A DNA stretch of 64,000 nt from positions 2,836,001-2,900,000 of the forward strand of contig NZ_QFYP01000001.1 of assembly GCF_003254505.1 (NCBI RefSeq), given 5' to 3'. The notes under the pieces are model-generated. The model saw only the letters and a list, made by a program, of their open reading frames with translations. It did no database searches and had not been told where the DNA came from. The DNA is from Phenylobacterium hankyongense. GTDB taxonomy: Bacteria > Pseudomonadota > Alphaproteobacteria > Caulobacterales > Caulobacteraceae. Below are positions 26,642-35,067 of the stretch, one piece after another. Made by a program: the position numbers and the translations under genes. The number at the start of each line of letters is the position of its first letter. The stretch's first letter is position 1.

Positions 26642-27592
26642 TTATCGCAGCGAGGCGATCAAGAGGTCCTTGGGCTTGGCCATCGCGGGCTCCGCCGCCG
26701 CCGGCGCGGGAGCGCGCGTCGGATCTTCGATCATCGCCCAGGCGAAGGCGTCGCCGTTCACCTGCCGCTGGCGCCAGCGGTAGGGCGCCTGCCGCCAGGG
26801 CGTCACCCAGGCCGACATGTTGTCGAGCACGAAGTCGCCGGCCCGCGTGCTGACCAGCAGCACTGCGTGACCTTCGCCCCGGCTGGTGGTCACCAGCGCG
26901 ATGTTGAGCGCGCGTCGCGGCACGCCGGCGGCGATCAGCGCGCGCTGTTTCTCGAGGACGAAGTCTTCGCAGTCACCATAGCGTTGCCCGTCCTCGAGCG
27001 GCGTCGTCCAGTAGTCGGTCGTGCCATAGGTATCGAGGTCTGTGCGCTCGAGGATCGCCCGGTTCACCCGATCGTTGATGCGGTTCAGCTTGGACCACAG
27101 CTCAGGCGTCATGGCCGGCGGCCCCGCCTCCTGGGCCGCGTGCGCCTCTGTGGCGGGATCGACGAAGGCGACGCTGGTGACGATGTCGGCGCGGCGGACC
27201 ACCGCTTCCAGCGGCTCTGCGGCGGGGGCGAGCAGCTCCGTTGGCCAGGCCCAGCTAGCCTTGGTCAAGTGCGGATCCGGCTCGGAGATGGCGGCGGGCG
27301 CGCTGACCGCCGCGGCCGCCAGCTGATGCGGGGACATGAGGGCGGACAGCGCCGCGCGGTCGGCGTCGGCCCGGGCGGCGGCGGCGATCACCTGACCGGC
27401 GTCGCTGCCGCAGTCCAGCGGCTGGCGCTCGCAGAAAGCCACATAGGCCTGCGGCGGCATCGCCGTCGCGCCCAGCGTCATGGTCGGCTCCGGTCGCGGC
27501 GCCGCCAAGCAGGCGGACGCCGACAACCAGAGCCCTGCGGCGAGCAAAAGCTCGCGCAGAGTCTTGTTTTGAAACACCACACCATCACCCAA
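26642..27592 (-). CDS. Bacterial transglutaminase-like cysteine proteinase (BTLCP)
   Basis: Exported cysteine protease of the LapG-related BTLCP family, 316 aa. A signal peptide (LLAAGLWLSASACLA) is followed by a poorly conserved region of about 150 residues. The catalytic domain follows: RYGDCEDFVLEK (catalytic Cys), GEGHAVLLV (His) and FVLDNM (Asp). LapG-type enzymes cleave large adhesins in the periplasm under c-di-GMP control, but no LapD- or LapA-like gene is in the window, so here it may process a component of the polysaccharide or attachment machinery. The frame opens with TTG at 27592; in-frame GTGs four and five codons later are equally possible. It is the first gene of the leftward exopolysaccharide operon. 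Confidence 0.9.
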   Translation of the reverse strand: MGDGVVFQNKTLRELLLAAGLWLSASACLAAPRPEPTMTLGATAMPPQAYVAFCERQPLDCGSDAGQVIAAAARADADRAALSALMSPHQLAAAAVSAPAAISEPDPHLTKASWAWPTELLAPAAEPLEAVVRRADIVTSVAFVDPATEAHAAQEAGPPAMTPELWSKLNRINDRVNRAILERTDLDTYGTTDYWTTPLEDGQRYGDCEDFVLEKQRALIAAGVPRRALNIALVTTSRGEGHAVLLVSTRAGDFVLDNMSAWVTPWRQAPYRWRQRQVNGDAFAWAMIEDPTRAPAPAAAEPAMAKPKDLLIASLR

Positions 27593-27614
27593 TTAGTCTT
27601 ATTGAGTGTGGTGT
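27574..27614. promoter_or_regulatory. Inverted repeat at the divergent exopolysaccharide promoter
   Basis: ACACCACAC (27574-27582) and GTGTGGTGT (27606-27614) form a perfect nine-base inverted repeat separated by 23 bases, spanning the start of the BTLCP gene. The rest of the 271-base divergent gap up to 27863 is unusually A+T-rich around 27640-27730, fitting promoters for both directions. It could be an operator or an mRNA hairpin hiding the BTLCP start. Confidence 0.4.
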
Positions 27615-27863
27615 AGCTGTGCGGCTGTTAAGCCTGCCTCTACTTATGTAGTTATTCGGGAGTAAACTGCAACGTAACCTTACGCTTACTATTAAAAGTG
27701 GGTGAATTTACCGTTATGGCATTTTAAACCACGATCTCGGGGTGTCCCGGCCGGTCCGCCGCGCCCGCTCTGCGCGGATGGGCGTACGGCGTATTCCGAG
27801 CGCTATTCCGTGTCTCGCCGCAGTGCGGTATGGTTGAGGCAGGGGATACGCGTGCGGAGTTCA

Positions 27864-28451
27864 ATGGAAATGCGACGGGTTTCGGCGCCGGCGGCGATGA
27901 TGGCCGCCTGCATGGGAGTCATCATGTGCCTGGCGGCGACGCCTGGCGCGGCGCAGGCGCCCGCGATTGCAGCGACCGCGCCATCGGCGAACGCCGACTA
28001 TCGACTTGGCGCGGGAGACAAGATCCGCGTCATCACCTTTGGCGAGGAGGCCCTTACCGGCGAGTTCTTCGTCGGCGGGTCCGGCAAGGTGTCCCTGCCC
28101 CTGATCGGTGAGATCCAGGCCGCTGATCTCTCGGTTCGGGAATTCCAGAGCGAGGTCGAGACAGCGCTGAAGCAGGGCTACCTGAAAGAGCCGCGCGTAA
28201 GCGTGGAGGTGCTCACCTATCGCCCCTTCTATATTCTCGGCGAGGTGACCAAGCCCGGCGAGTACCCCTACACCAACGGACTGACGGTGCTCAACGCCGT
28301 CGCCACGGCCAATGGCTTCACCTATCGCGCCAACACCAAGAAGGTCTTTGTCCGGCACGCCGGCACCAAGGACGAGGCGGAAGTCCCTCTGACCAGCACC
28401 ACGCAGGTGGCGCCCGGCGACACTGTCCGGATTCCCGAGCGGTTCTTCTAA
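27864..28451 (+). CDS. Wza-like polysaccharide export protein (Poly_export/SLBB)
   Basis: Outer-membrane polysaccharide export protein of 195 aa. A signal peptide ends at PGAAQA; then comes the Poly_export domain (YRLGAGDKIRVITFGEEALTG and KVSLPLIGEIQAADLSV) and an SLBB domain (VEVLTYRPFYILGEVTKPGEY, LTVLNAVATANGF). It is short, lacking the C-terminal amphipathic helix of full Wza, like HfsD-sized exporters. An ATG at 27864 with a CGGAG-type site just upstream is chosen; the frame is open from 27702 but those codons look non-coding. It is divergent from the large leftward operon carrying the Wzc partner, and its stop overlaps the convergent GH-like gene by four bases. Confidence 0.92.
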   Translation: MEMRRVSAPAAMMAACMGVIMCLAATPGAAQAPAIAATAPSANADYRLGAGDKIRVITFGEEALTGEFFVGGSGKVSLPLIGEIQAADLSVREFQSEVETALKQGYLKEPRVSVEVLTYRPFYILGEVTKPGEYPYTNGLTVLNAVATANGFTYRANTKKVFVRHAGTKDEAEVPLTSTTQVAPGDTVRIPERFF

Positions 28452-29791
28452 AGAGCGGGCCTTGCCCGTCCCGCCGCTTGCAAGGGGCCGGACACCTCGA
28501 TGACCAGCGGACGGTCGGAAATCGGCAGCTGTAACCGATCGGCCGCCGTCGCGGCGGCCACCGGCTTGAGGCCGGTGAGCGGGTCGTAGGCCGTCACGTG
28601 GGCGAATCTGCCGCCGAAGTCGACGGTGATGGTGGAACTGCCCGTTGCGATCGGCGCGTGCCTGGCGTTGTCCCAGACCTGGGGTTCGTTCCAGACCACG
28701 ACATCGAAGGCGCCGCTCGACTTCTGGAGAACCAGGCTGAAGCCGCTGGACGGCAAGCCGGTGATCTGGACGGGCAGGGCCCCGACGGCAAACGTGCTCC
28801 CCGTTGCGCCGTCGTCTTTGAGGATAGCGCTCAGATTGTGGAGCGCGGTGGCGACGGGCTTGGCGTTGTTGCCGATGTCGAAGAAGCCGAAATGCCTCTC
28901 CTGGTCACGGTTCGTCGGATCCGGATAGGCATCGAGCAACTGATAGATATAGGTTTTCCTGTAGCCGAGCTTGGCCGCGTCCAGCAGCAGGTTGATCGTC
29001 AGCTTCGCGTGGGTCTGGAGATCCACCCCGCCCCAGCCAACGCCGTTGGGCAGGCTGTAGTAGCCGGTCTCGGTCATGACGACGGGCTTGCCGGGGGCGG
29101 CCCGAAGCTGTCGGGCCAGGGTGTCCGCCAACACCGGGTAGGGCTGGGCGCCCTCATGGGGATAGGGGTGGACGTTGCTGAAGTCGGCGGTCGCCGAAAA
29201 GTACGCGTTGTCCGTGAGGCTGAAGACCGGCGTGCCGCTCAGCACGGGGTCCGCAGAGACTCCGCGGTAGAGCGCCGACTGGTAGGCGAGGCCGGCCGCT
29301 GCGCCGGTGAGACCGCTGTAGGCGACCGGGAAGTTGTTGATCTCGTTGGGGCCCTCGATGGCCTCGACGGCGCCGGGATGGGCGCGCGCGAACTTGCCGA
29401 GCAACGACAGGCTGGGCCCGATGTCCCGTCCTTGAACGAACAGGTCGAACTTTATGCCTGCCGTGGCCAGCGCGTCGTAGCTGGATTGGCCCTGATTGGT
29501 CGGAATGAGCGTGGCGTCGCGCACATGGGTCACCCCGACGTAGGCGAGGTCGCTCACCACCTGGCTGATATTGGCGTACTTCCCGTCGGTGTATTCGACG
29601 TGCACGTTCACGCCGATAGAATTGAGGAAGTCCGCGGCGCGGATTGCCGTCGGCGCAGCCTGGCTGGCCGTCGCCTGGCCGAAGCTGTCGCTCGCCGACC
29701 CCGCCAGGCACAGCAGGGCCGCGGCGGCGAGTAGCGGTGACCGCCGCGAGCGGCCGGAGGCTCCGCACTGACTTCGCTTTCGATCCAACAT
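28448..29791 (-). CDS. Exported TIM-barrel glycoside hydrolase-like protein (clan GH-A type)
   Basis: Secreted protein of 447 aa. After a signal peptide (LLAAAALLCLAGSA) the domain begins FLNSIGVNVHVEYTDG and runs as a (beta/alpha)8 barrel. Candidate catalytic acids are the Glu after Asn in EGPNEINN (acid/base, strand 4) and the Glu in VVMTETGYY (nucleophile, strand 7), which is the clan GH-A pattern. A C-terminal beta-sandwich (VVVWNEPQVWDN, ITVDFGG) follows. It may trim or release the exopolysaccharide made nearby; the substrate is unknown. ATG at 29791 is chosen with GGAG upstream; the longer frame to 29890 lacks support. It is convergent with the exporter and divergent from the AGE isomerase. 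Confidence 0.8.
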   Translation of the reverse strand: MLDRKRSQCGASGRSRRSPLLAAAALLCLAGSASDSFGQATASQAAPTAIRAADFLNSIGVNVHVEYTDGKYANISQVVSDLAYVGVTHVRDATLIPTNQGQSSYDALATAGIKFDLFVQGRDIGPSLSLLGKFARAHPGAVEAIEGPNEINNFPVAYSGLTGAAAGLAYQSALYRGVSADPVLSGTPVFSLTDNAYFSATADFSNVHPYPHEGAQPYPVLADTLARQLRAAPGKPVVMTETGYYSLPNGVGWGGVDLQTHAKLTINLLLDAAKLGYRKTYIYQLLDAYPDPTNRDQERHFGFFDIGNNAKPVATALHNLSAILKDDGATGSTFAVGALPVQITGLPSSGFSLVLQKSSGAFDVVVWNEPQVWDNARHAPIATGSSTITVDFGGRFAHVTAYDPLTGLKPVAAATAADRLQLPISDRPLVIEVSGPLQAAGRARPAL

Positions 29792-29969
29792 GGACACGCT
29801 CCGTAGCGCCGGCCGGTATGCGTGGCGCGAGCTTTGCTTTTGATGAGGCAGACTACGGTGAGGGCGGCTTGTATTCCACGTCGATCCCACCGACGCGGCG
29901 GCCGGATTGCGGCGGCGGCGTCGTCTCTGGGACTGTCCTCAGCCGCCGGAATCCGGCAGGTAGGCGCCC

Positions 29970-31112
29970 ATGCCTTCACCTGAATTCCGCACCCTGACCG
30001 AAGCCGCGGCCTGGTACGACGCCTGGCTGCGCGAGGCGGCGCTGCCGCTTTGGGCCTCGGCGGGCGTCGATCCGCGGACCGGCGCATTCCAGGAAGCCCT
30101 GACCTTGCAGGGCGCGCCCCACGCGGCGCCGCGCCGGGCGCGGGTGCAGGCGCGCCAGACCTTTGTCTATGCGTCTGCGGCGACGGCGGGGTTCGGGCGC
30201 GAGTGGCTAGACCCGGCGCGGCGCGGCTTCGAGGCCTACCTGGCCAAGTACCGGCGGCCCGACGGCCTGTTCGCGGCGCTGGTCGACGCCGAAGGCCAGG
30301 TCGTGGACGCGACGGCGGGCCTCTACGAGCAGGACTTCTCGCTGTTGGCCATGGCGGCCCTGCACGTCGCCGACCCGCGCTACGGGAACATGGCGGCTGA
30401 GGCGGACCGCACGCGGCTGGCGCTCGGGGGCTTCCGCCATCCGGCGGGGGGCTTTCGCGAGGCCGGCGCTCATCCTTTCCAGTCCAACGCCCACATGCAC
30501 CTGCTGGAGACCGCGCTGGCCTGGGAAGGGGCGGGCGGGGAGGCGGCGTGGACGCAGCTCGCCGACGAGATCGTCGGGCTGGCGCTGGCGCATTTCATCG
30601 ACCCCCGCGGCCGGTTCCTGCGCGAGTTCTTCGACGGCGACTGGCGGCCCGCGCCGGGCGACGACGGCCGCTGGGTGGAGCCTGGGCACCAGTTCGAATG
30701 GGCCTGGCTGCTGGAGCGCTGGGGCGTGAAGCGCAACAACCCGGCCGCGCGCACCGCCGCGCGCGATCTCTTCGAGCGCGGCCGGCTGGGCGTGGACCGT
30801 CAGCGCGGGGTGGCGATCAACGTGCTTTGGGACGACCTGAGCCCTCGCGACGCCTCGGCGCGCCTCTGGCCGCAGACGGAGTATCTGAAGGCGGCCCTGA
30901 TCCTCGGCGAGGAGGCCGAGGCGATCACCGCCGCGCGCGGCCTGGCAGGCTACCTCGATGTTCCGACCCGGGGGACCTGGCGCGACAAGATGCTGCCCGA
31001 CGGCAGCTTCCTCGAGGAGCCTGCGCCCGCCAGCTCCTTCTACCACGTGATGGTGGCGCTCCTGGAGCTGCGCGACGCTGTCGGCATGGCGGTCCAATTG
31101 ACGCGGCCGTGA
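29970..31112 (+). CDS. AGE-family sugar epimerase/isomerase
   Basis: (Alpha/alpha)6-barrel sugar isomerase of 380 aa, of the N-acylglucosamine 2-epimerase / mannose-6-phosphate isomerase-like family. RVQARQTFVYASA, DATAGLYEQDFSLLAMAAL, PFQSNAHMHLLETAL and WVEPGHQFEWAWLLERW place the conserved His, Glu and Arg/Trp of the central cavity (notably the NAHMH.LE and EPGHQFEWAWLL motifs). It would interconvert aldose and ketose, or epimerise a sugar, feeding nucleotide-sugar precursors to the polysaccharide genes. Proteins like this are often annotated as ManA-type mannose-6-phosphate isomerase, which cannot be proven here. The ATG at 29970 is the first in frame. Confidence 0.88.
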   Translation: MPSPEFRTLTEAAAWYDAWLREAALPLWASAGVDPRTGAFQEALTLQGAPHAAPRRARVQARQTFVYASAATAGFGREWLDPARRGFEAYLAKYRRPDGLFAALVDAEGQVVDATAGLYEQDFSLLAMAALHVADPRYGNMAAEADRTRLALGGFRHPAGGFREAGAHPFQSNAHMHLLETALAWEGAGGEAAWTQLADEIVGLALAHFIDPRGRFLREFFDGDWRPAPGDDGRWVEPGHQFEWAWLLERWGVKRNNPAARTAARDLFERGRLGVDRQRGVAINVLWDDLSPRDASARLWPQTEYLKAALILGEEAEAITAARGLAGYLDVPTRGTWRDKMLPDGSFLEEPAPASSFYHVMVALLELRDAVGMAVQLTRP

Positions 31113-31137
31113 CTGCGACGACGGGCCCGGACCGGGG

Positions 31138-31314
31138 TCATTCGCGGTCGGTTGACGCCTCGGCCTCCACCTCGGCGGCGAGGCGGAGCCATCGCGCCGC
31201 CAGGTCGACGTAGGCGCGAAGGAACTCGAGGTCCTCGCAGCGATCGGCGAGATCCTGGGTCGCGCGAGCCATGTCCCGGTAGCGTGCAGCCCGCGCCTTC
31301 GAGCTCAGCTCCAC
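31138..31314 (-). CDS. Small alpha-helical protein (last gene of the kinase operon)
   Basis: Predicted protein of 58 aa, almost entirely helical and charged (SSKARAARYRDMARATQDLAD, then FLRAYVDLAARWLRLAAEVEAEA). It has no signal or membrane segment. The GTG at 31314 overlaps the end of the preceding 60-aa gene by ten bases, so translation is coupled; a longer frame from 31440 is a shadow of that gene. Small helical proteins of this kind are common in Caulobacterales but have no assigned role. Its place in a signalling operon suggests a regulatory or partner function, which is inference only. Confidence 0.6.
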   Translation of the reverse strand: MELSSKARAARYRDMARATQDLADRCEDLEFLRAYVDLAARWLRLAAEVEAEASTDRE

Positions 31315-31487
31315 GTCGGCTCGACCTCCAGCCCATCCAAGGCGTCCTGAGCCGGCGAACCCAGCTTGTCGCTGACGTATTTCAAGGCGTCCGACTGCAA
31401 CGCAAAGGACGCGGTCTCGCGGTCGTCTTCGATGACGCACCAGCGCGAGCTGACCAGCCGGATCTCAATCGGCGGCAGGAGGCTCAT
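31305..31487 (-). CDS. 60-aa microprotein in the kinase operon
   Basis: Short protein starting MSLLPPIEIRLVSSRWCVIE, with a beta-hairpin-like first half (WCVIEDDRETASFALQS) and a helix (ALKYVSDKLGSPAQDAL), like small single-domain proteins of the DUF2188 sort. Its ATG at 31487 overlaps the TGA of the larger upstream gene (ATGA) and its own stop overlaps the next gene, so it belongs to a tightly coupled four-gene operon. No catalytic residues can be named. Confidence 0.6.
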   Translation of the reverse strand: MSLLPPIEIRLVSSRWCVIEDDRETASFALQSDALKYVSDKLGSPAQDALDGLEVEPTWS

Positions 31488-32764
31488 GGCGCGGCCTCAA
31501 GCCGCGCGGCCTCACGAGGCGCAGCCTCAAGACGGCGGGGCCGACGAATGGCGGCGTGGCTGACACCGAGGGCAGCCGCAAGCCTGGCCTGCGCGGTCGA
31601 CGCCAGACCATAGAGCAGCAGCGACTTGGCCACCGAATGGGCGGCGGCGATCCGCGGCCTCGCCCAGACGACGAACTCGGCGTCGGTTGGCGGCGTCGCG
31701 CAGTCGAAGGCCAGGCCCTGAAGGCCCGCGCCCTTGAGCTGCTGGATCCGATGCGGGGTGCAGTCCTTCACTTGGCCCACCACCAGCAGCGAGAACGGGC
31801 GGATGAGGGCGGTTGTCGCGAGCACGATGCTGGGCGGAACCAACTCGACCTCGCAGAGCTGGCAGATCACCCCCTTGTCGACCAGCTCCCGCGCCTCCTT
31901 GAACGCACTGACGATTTGCGCGCGTCCGTCGAGATTGGAGAGGCTGGCGACCGAGACCGGCAGAATGATGCTGGGGTCCTTCGACCTTCCAGCTTCCGCC
32001 TTCAGTCCAGCCAGGCCCGCCGATATCGTCGCCAGATCGATGCGCAGGATGTCGCGCTGGGGCAGGGCGGCATATTCCTCCGGCGTGAGGTCCCGGCCCT
32101 CGTCGAGGTAGGTCGAAGTGCGGAGCAGACGGACGCCGATACGGGAGAGGCCGCGAAGCTCGTACACCGGCTCGAGCTCGCACGAGACCTGCACCGCCCG
32201 GCCGGATGCGGAGACGAAGGGGGTCCATTGGTGGACGGCCCGACCGCTGGGGGGCGGAGCCTCCGGGGCGATGATGCGCGGCGCGCTTTGGGCGGCGGCG
32301 CCCGCGATCACCCTCGGATCCATCGGGTCCACGCGCTGCGCCACAACGCCGTCGCCGGAGATGGCGAGGACTTCGTGGATCCTGAGGTCCCCCAGCTGGC
32401 TCTCGCCGAGGAAATGGCCAAGGATGTCGCGCAGGTAGCGCAGGCACGTCGCCTGGGCGGCGTGTCGCACCATGTCCGGCAGGCAGATCAGCGTGTCGGT
32501 GTCGGATGTCCGCAGGTAATAGCCCTGGTCGGTCAGATGACGATCAAGGTAGGCGTGCACATGCGCGTGCACCTGCTCGCGGCGCATCGTCCACCGGCCG
32601 CCGAAGCGCTCGACGACCGCGTCCAGCGCGATGATGTTCACCTTGCCCGCGGCGAGCAGCTCGGAGCTGGCGAAGTGCTCCAGCGCCGTCTCGAGACCCG
32701 GCGAGACGATCCGCGGCGGCTCCGAATGCTCCGGCTCCGACCTCATGGCGCTCGCCCCGCTCAT
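31484..32764 (-). CDS. Protein of unknown function, possible degenerate GGDEF-EAL module
   Basis: Cytoplasmic protein of 426 aa without signal or membrane helix. Residues about 40-115 run NIIALDAV, REQVHAHVHAYLDRHL, GYYLRTSDTDTLICLP, CLRYLRDILGHFL, the strand-helix-strand-helix order of a GGDEF domain with SDTD where GGDEF should be. The C-terminal half (DILRIDLATISAGL, SIILPVSVASLSN, CQLCEVELVPP, LQGLAFDCA) follows the order of an EAL domain without EAL or DDF residues. If so, neither synthesis nor hydrolysis of c-di-GMP is possible and a binding or scaffold role would remain. The tail repeats RLEAAP twice. Coupled by ATGA overlaps both to the hybrid kinase upstream and to the microprotein downstream. 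The fold assignment is my inference from pattern, not a match to a named family. Confidence 0.7.
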   Translation of the reverse strand: MSGASAMRSEPEHSEPPRIVSPGLETALEHFASSELLAAGKVNIIALDAVVERFGGRWTMRREQVHAHVHAYLDRHLTDQGYYLRTSDTDTLICLPDMVRHAAQATCLRYLRDILGHFLGESQLGDLRIHEVLAISGDGVVAQRVDPMDPRVIAGAAAQSAPRIIAPEAPPPSGRAVHQWTPFVSASGRAVQVSCELEPVYELRGLSRIGVRLLRTSTYLDEGRDLTPEEYAALPQRDILRIDLATISAGLAGLKAEAGRSKDPSIILPVSVASLSNLDGRAQIVSAFKEARELVDKGVICQLCEVELVPPSIVLATTALIRPFSLLVVGQVKDCTPHRIQQLKGAGLQGLAFDCATPPTDAEFVVWARPRIAAAHSVAKSLLLYGLASTAQARLAAALGVSHAAIRRPRRLEAAPREAARLEAAP

Positions 32765-34590
32765 CGCGCCGCCTCACGGGCGCTGGCGCCGATGATGGCG
32801 TTCGACCCGGCGTTGGGCGGGGGCGCCAGGACCCGCGCGATCGTGTCGAACAGCTCGCTGGCCCTGAGGGGCTTTGGAATGACGCAATCCATTCCCGCGG
32901 CTTCGTATTCGGCGATCTGGTGGGTCATGGTGTTCGCCGTCAGGGCGACGATCGGCGTCCGATCGTGGCCGCGCGCCGCCTCCCGCGACCGGATTTCCCG
33001 CGTCGCCGTTACGCCGTTCATCTCAGGCATCTGGACGTCCATCAGGACCAGGTCCCAGGCGCCGGTCTCCCAGGCTTCGATGGCCTCGCGGCCGTTGGGA
33101 ACGATCGTCAGCGTGATGCCGACCTGGTCGAGCAGGCTCTGGAGCACCAGCTGGTTGACGAGGTTGTCCTCGGCCGCCAGCACGCGGACGTGGCCAAACG
33201 CCGGCTGCGCCGCCGGAGGGCCGGTCTCCGGGCGTTCGCTGCTCGCCGAGCCTCCGGCGGCCGGCATCGGCAGGCGAACGGTGAAGGTCGAGCCGAGGCC
33301 GGGCGTGCTGGCGACCTCGACGGCGCCGCCCATCAGGCGCAGCAGCCGGTGGCAGATCGCCAGGCCCAGGCCCGCGCCTTCGAACCGGCGCGTCGAAGAT
33401 CCGTCGGCCTGGAAAAAGGTCTCGAACAGGTGGGGGATCTGGTCGGCGTAGATCCCGACGCCGGTGTCCGACACCCTAAAGCAGACGTCGTCGTCGAGCC
33501 GCTCAACCGAAAGCCGCACCTCACCCTGATCGGTGAACTTCACCGCATTGGAGACCAGCGCCTGAAGAACCCGTCGCAGGCGGGGCGCATCGCCCAGGCA
33601 CAGGCCCTCGGCCGCGGGCGCGATCTCGTGGTGAAACGCCAGCCCCTTCTGGCGGGCCGGATGCTCGAAGGCCATCGCCACACCGCGCACCAGGTGCGGC
33701 AGGTCGAATTCCGTGCGCATGGGTTCGAGGCGGTCGGCCTCGACCTTCGACAGGTCGAGAAGGTCGTCCAGCACCGACAACAGGCTCTCGCCGGAACGGC
33801 GGATCGTCTTCAGCCGCTCGCGCTGGTCGGCCGCGAGCTCACCCCCGGCCATCGCCTGGGCCATGCCGAGGACGCCGTTGAGCGGCGTCCTGAGCTCATG
33901 GCTCATGCAGGCCAGGAACTGGGACTTGGCGCGGCTCGCGGCGTCCGCGGCCCGCTCGCGCCTGTGGGCGTCGGCCGTGGCCAGGGTGAGGGCGGTCCAG
34001 GTTTCGTTGAGCTGCCGGTGGGCGGCCCAGAACAGCACCACGAAGAGCGCCGCCGTGGCGTAGGGGGTGAGGGCCGTGGCGACCTCGCCCTGCAGGATGG
34101 CCGCCCGGGTGAGGCCGAAGCCTATCCAGGTGAGGACGAGGATGTGGGGCGTGATGCAGGCCATGAAGACCGCGGACGAGCGAAAGTAGCGCATCAGCAC
34201 GTCGACCATCGAGACGGTCAGCATCGCGAAGGCGAATTCCCGCTGGGCGGCTTGGCCTGCGACGATCAGGCCGGCCGCCATCACCGCATAGAGCGCGGTC
34301 GAAACGCAGCGGAAGAGCGGGGCGACGAGGCTGATCCCGGGGCGGGCGCCATCCGCTTCGAAGCCGTACCTCGAAAAGAAGCGCTCCTCGCACCAGCTGC
34401 TCAGCAGCACCGCGGCCAGCCACGCAGCGATCATCGGCCACGGCGCTATCGGTGCGGCGGCCACGCAAACGAGCACCGCTGCGGCCAGCCGGGCGATGAC
34501 GCGCAGGCGAAAGCGCGACTGGATGACAGGGGCCTCGGCGGCGCCCGCCAGCGCCACAGCCGGTCCGGCCCGATCAGCTGAAAGCATCAT
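32761..34590 (-). CDS. Hybrid sensor histidine kinase/response regulator
   Basis: Membrane-bound hybrid kinase of about 609 aa. Five or six N-terminal hydrophobic helices form the sensor, without a recognisable periplasmic domain. HisKA contains SHELRTPLNGVLGMAQAM (phospho-His). The ATPase domain has LVSNAVKFTDQGEV (N box), RVSDTGVGI (G1) and GAGLGLAICHRLLRLMGG (G2). The C-terminal receiver shows VLAAEDN, LVLMDVQMPEMNG (phospho-Asp), ALTANT and the Lys in VIPKPL. ATG 34590 is preferred because AAGGGGGG lies four bases upstream; an ATG at 34611 would add seven residues. It heads a four-gene operon with the degenerate GGDEF-EAL-like protein. Output partner is unknown; a phosphotransfer protein is not visible nearby. 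Confidence 0.92.
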   Translation of the reverse strand: MMLSADRAGPAVALAGAAEAPVIQSRFRLRVIARLAAAVLVCVAAAPIAPWPMIAAWLAAVLLSSWCEERFFSRYGFEADGARPGISLVAPLFRCVSTALYAVMAAGLIVAGQAAQREFAFAMLTVSMVDVLMRYFRSSAVFMACITPHILVLTWIGFGLTRAAILQGEVATALTPYATAALFVVLFWAAHRQLNETWTALTLATADAHRRERAADAASRAKSQFLACMSHELRTPLNGVLGMAQAMAGGELAADQRERLKTIRRSGESLLSVLDDLLDLSKVEADRLEPMRTEFDLPHLVRGVAMAFEHPARQKGLAFHHEIAPAAEGLCLGDAPRLRRVLQALVSNAVKFTDQGEVRLSVERLDDDVCFRVSDTGVGIYADQIPHLFETFFQADGSSTRRFEGAGLGLAICHRLLRLMGGAVEVASTPGLGSTFTVRLPMPAAGGSASSERPETGPPAAQPAFGHVRVLAAEDNLVNQLVLQSLLDQVGITLTIVPNGREAIEAWETGAWDLVLMDVQMPEMNGVTATREIRSREAARGHDRTPIVALTANTMTHQIAEYEAAGMDCVIPKPLRASELFDTIARVLAPPPNAGSNAIIGASAREAAR

Positions 34591-35067
34591 ACAACCCCCC
34601 TTATGTGTCATGTACCCGACACATCCCCGACGTGATTGCCCCTACACTAAATGGTTGAAAATGCGCCTTCGATAACTAGATCGCCTATTCGAGAATTCTT
34701 CAAGATGTTCTTCGGTCAGGTGTCCGAAGTCTATCGAGATCATAAGTGTTCCTAAAGTCTGCTTGAGGAATGTTCCAATCGCATAACTTCGGTTGTCGAA
34801 CTATTGAATATACACCGGTCCATATGCTGGACGGTTGTCCCTCGGGGGTTAACAACTACAGAATATCAGAGGGTTGGCGCTCAAAGTCGGGGCCCATTTT
34901 GGGGCGGGCACCTGCAAATCGTTTCCGACGGCCACTTGCGCCGGTTCAATTTGTCGCAGAAGCTCCCCCAATGGTTGCAGCCACCCTGGTGAGCTGGGGG
35001 ACGACCGAGACTTGAGGTTCTTGGGGGCCAGGCATGCCGTGGCTCTCGGTCGCCGCATGGAGGGCCC
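34591..35067. other. A+T-rich intergenic stretch with no convincing gene
   Basis: About 480 bases between the kinase operon and a divergent regulator gene. Most of it (34640-34890) is markedly richer in A+T than the rest of the window and contains several short inverted repeats, for example CTTCGG / CCGAAG around 34710-34730 and GTCCA / TGGAC around 34824-34838. It probably carries the promoters of both directions. Small open frames exist here but show no coding character. Confidence 0.5.

Noticed and set aside
34770-35015. Plus-strand frame of 81 codons in the A+T-rich gap
   Set aside because: No ribosome site or coding-type composition, and it overlaps probable promoter DNA of two divergent operons.
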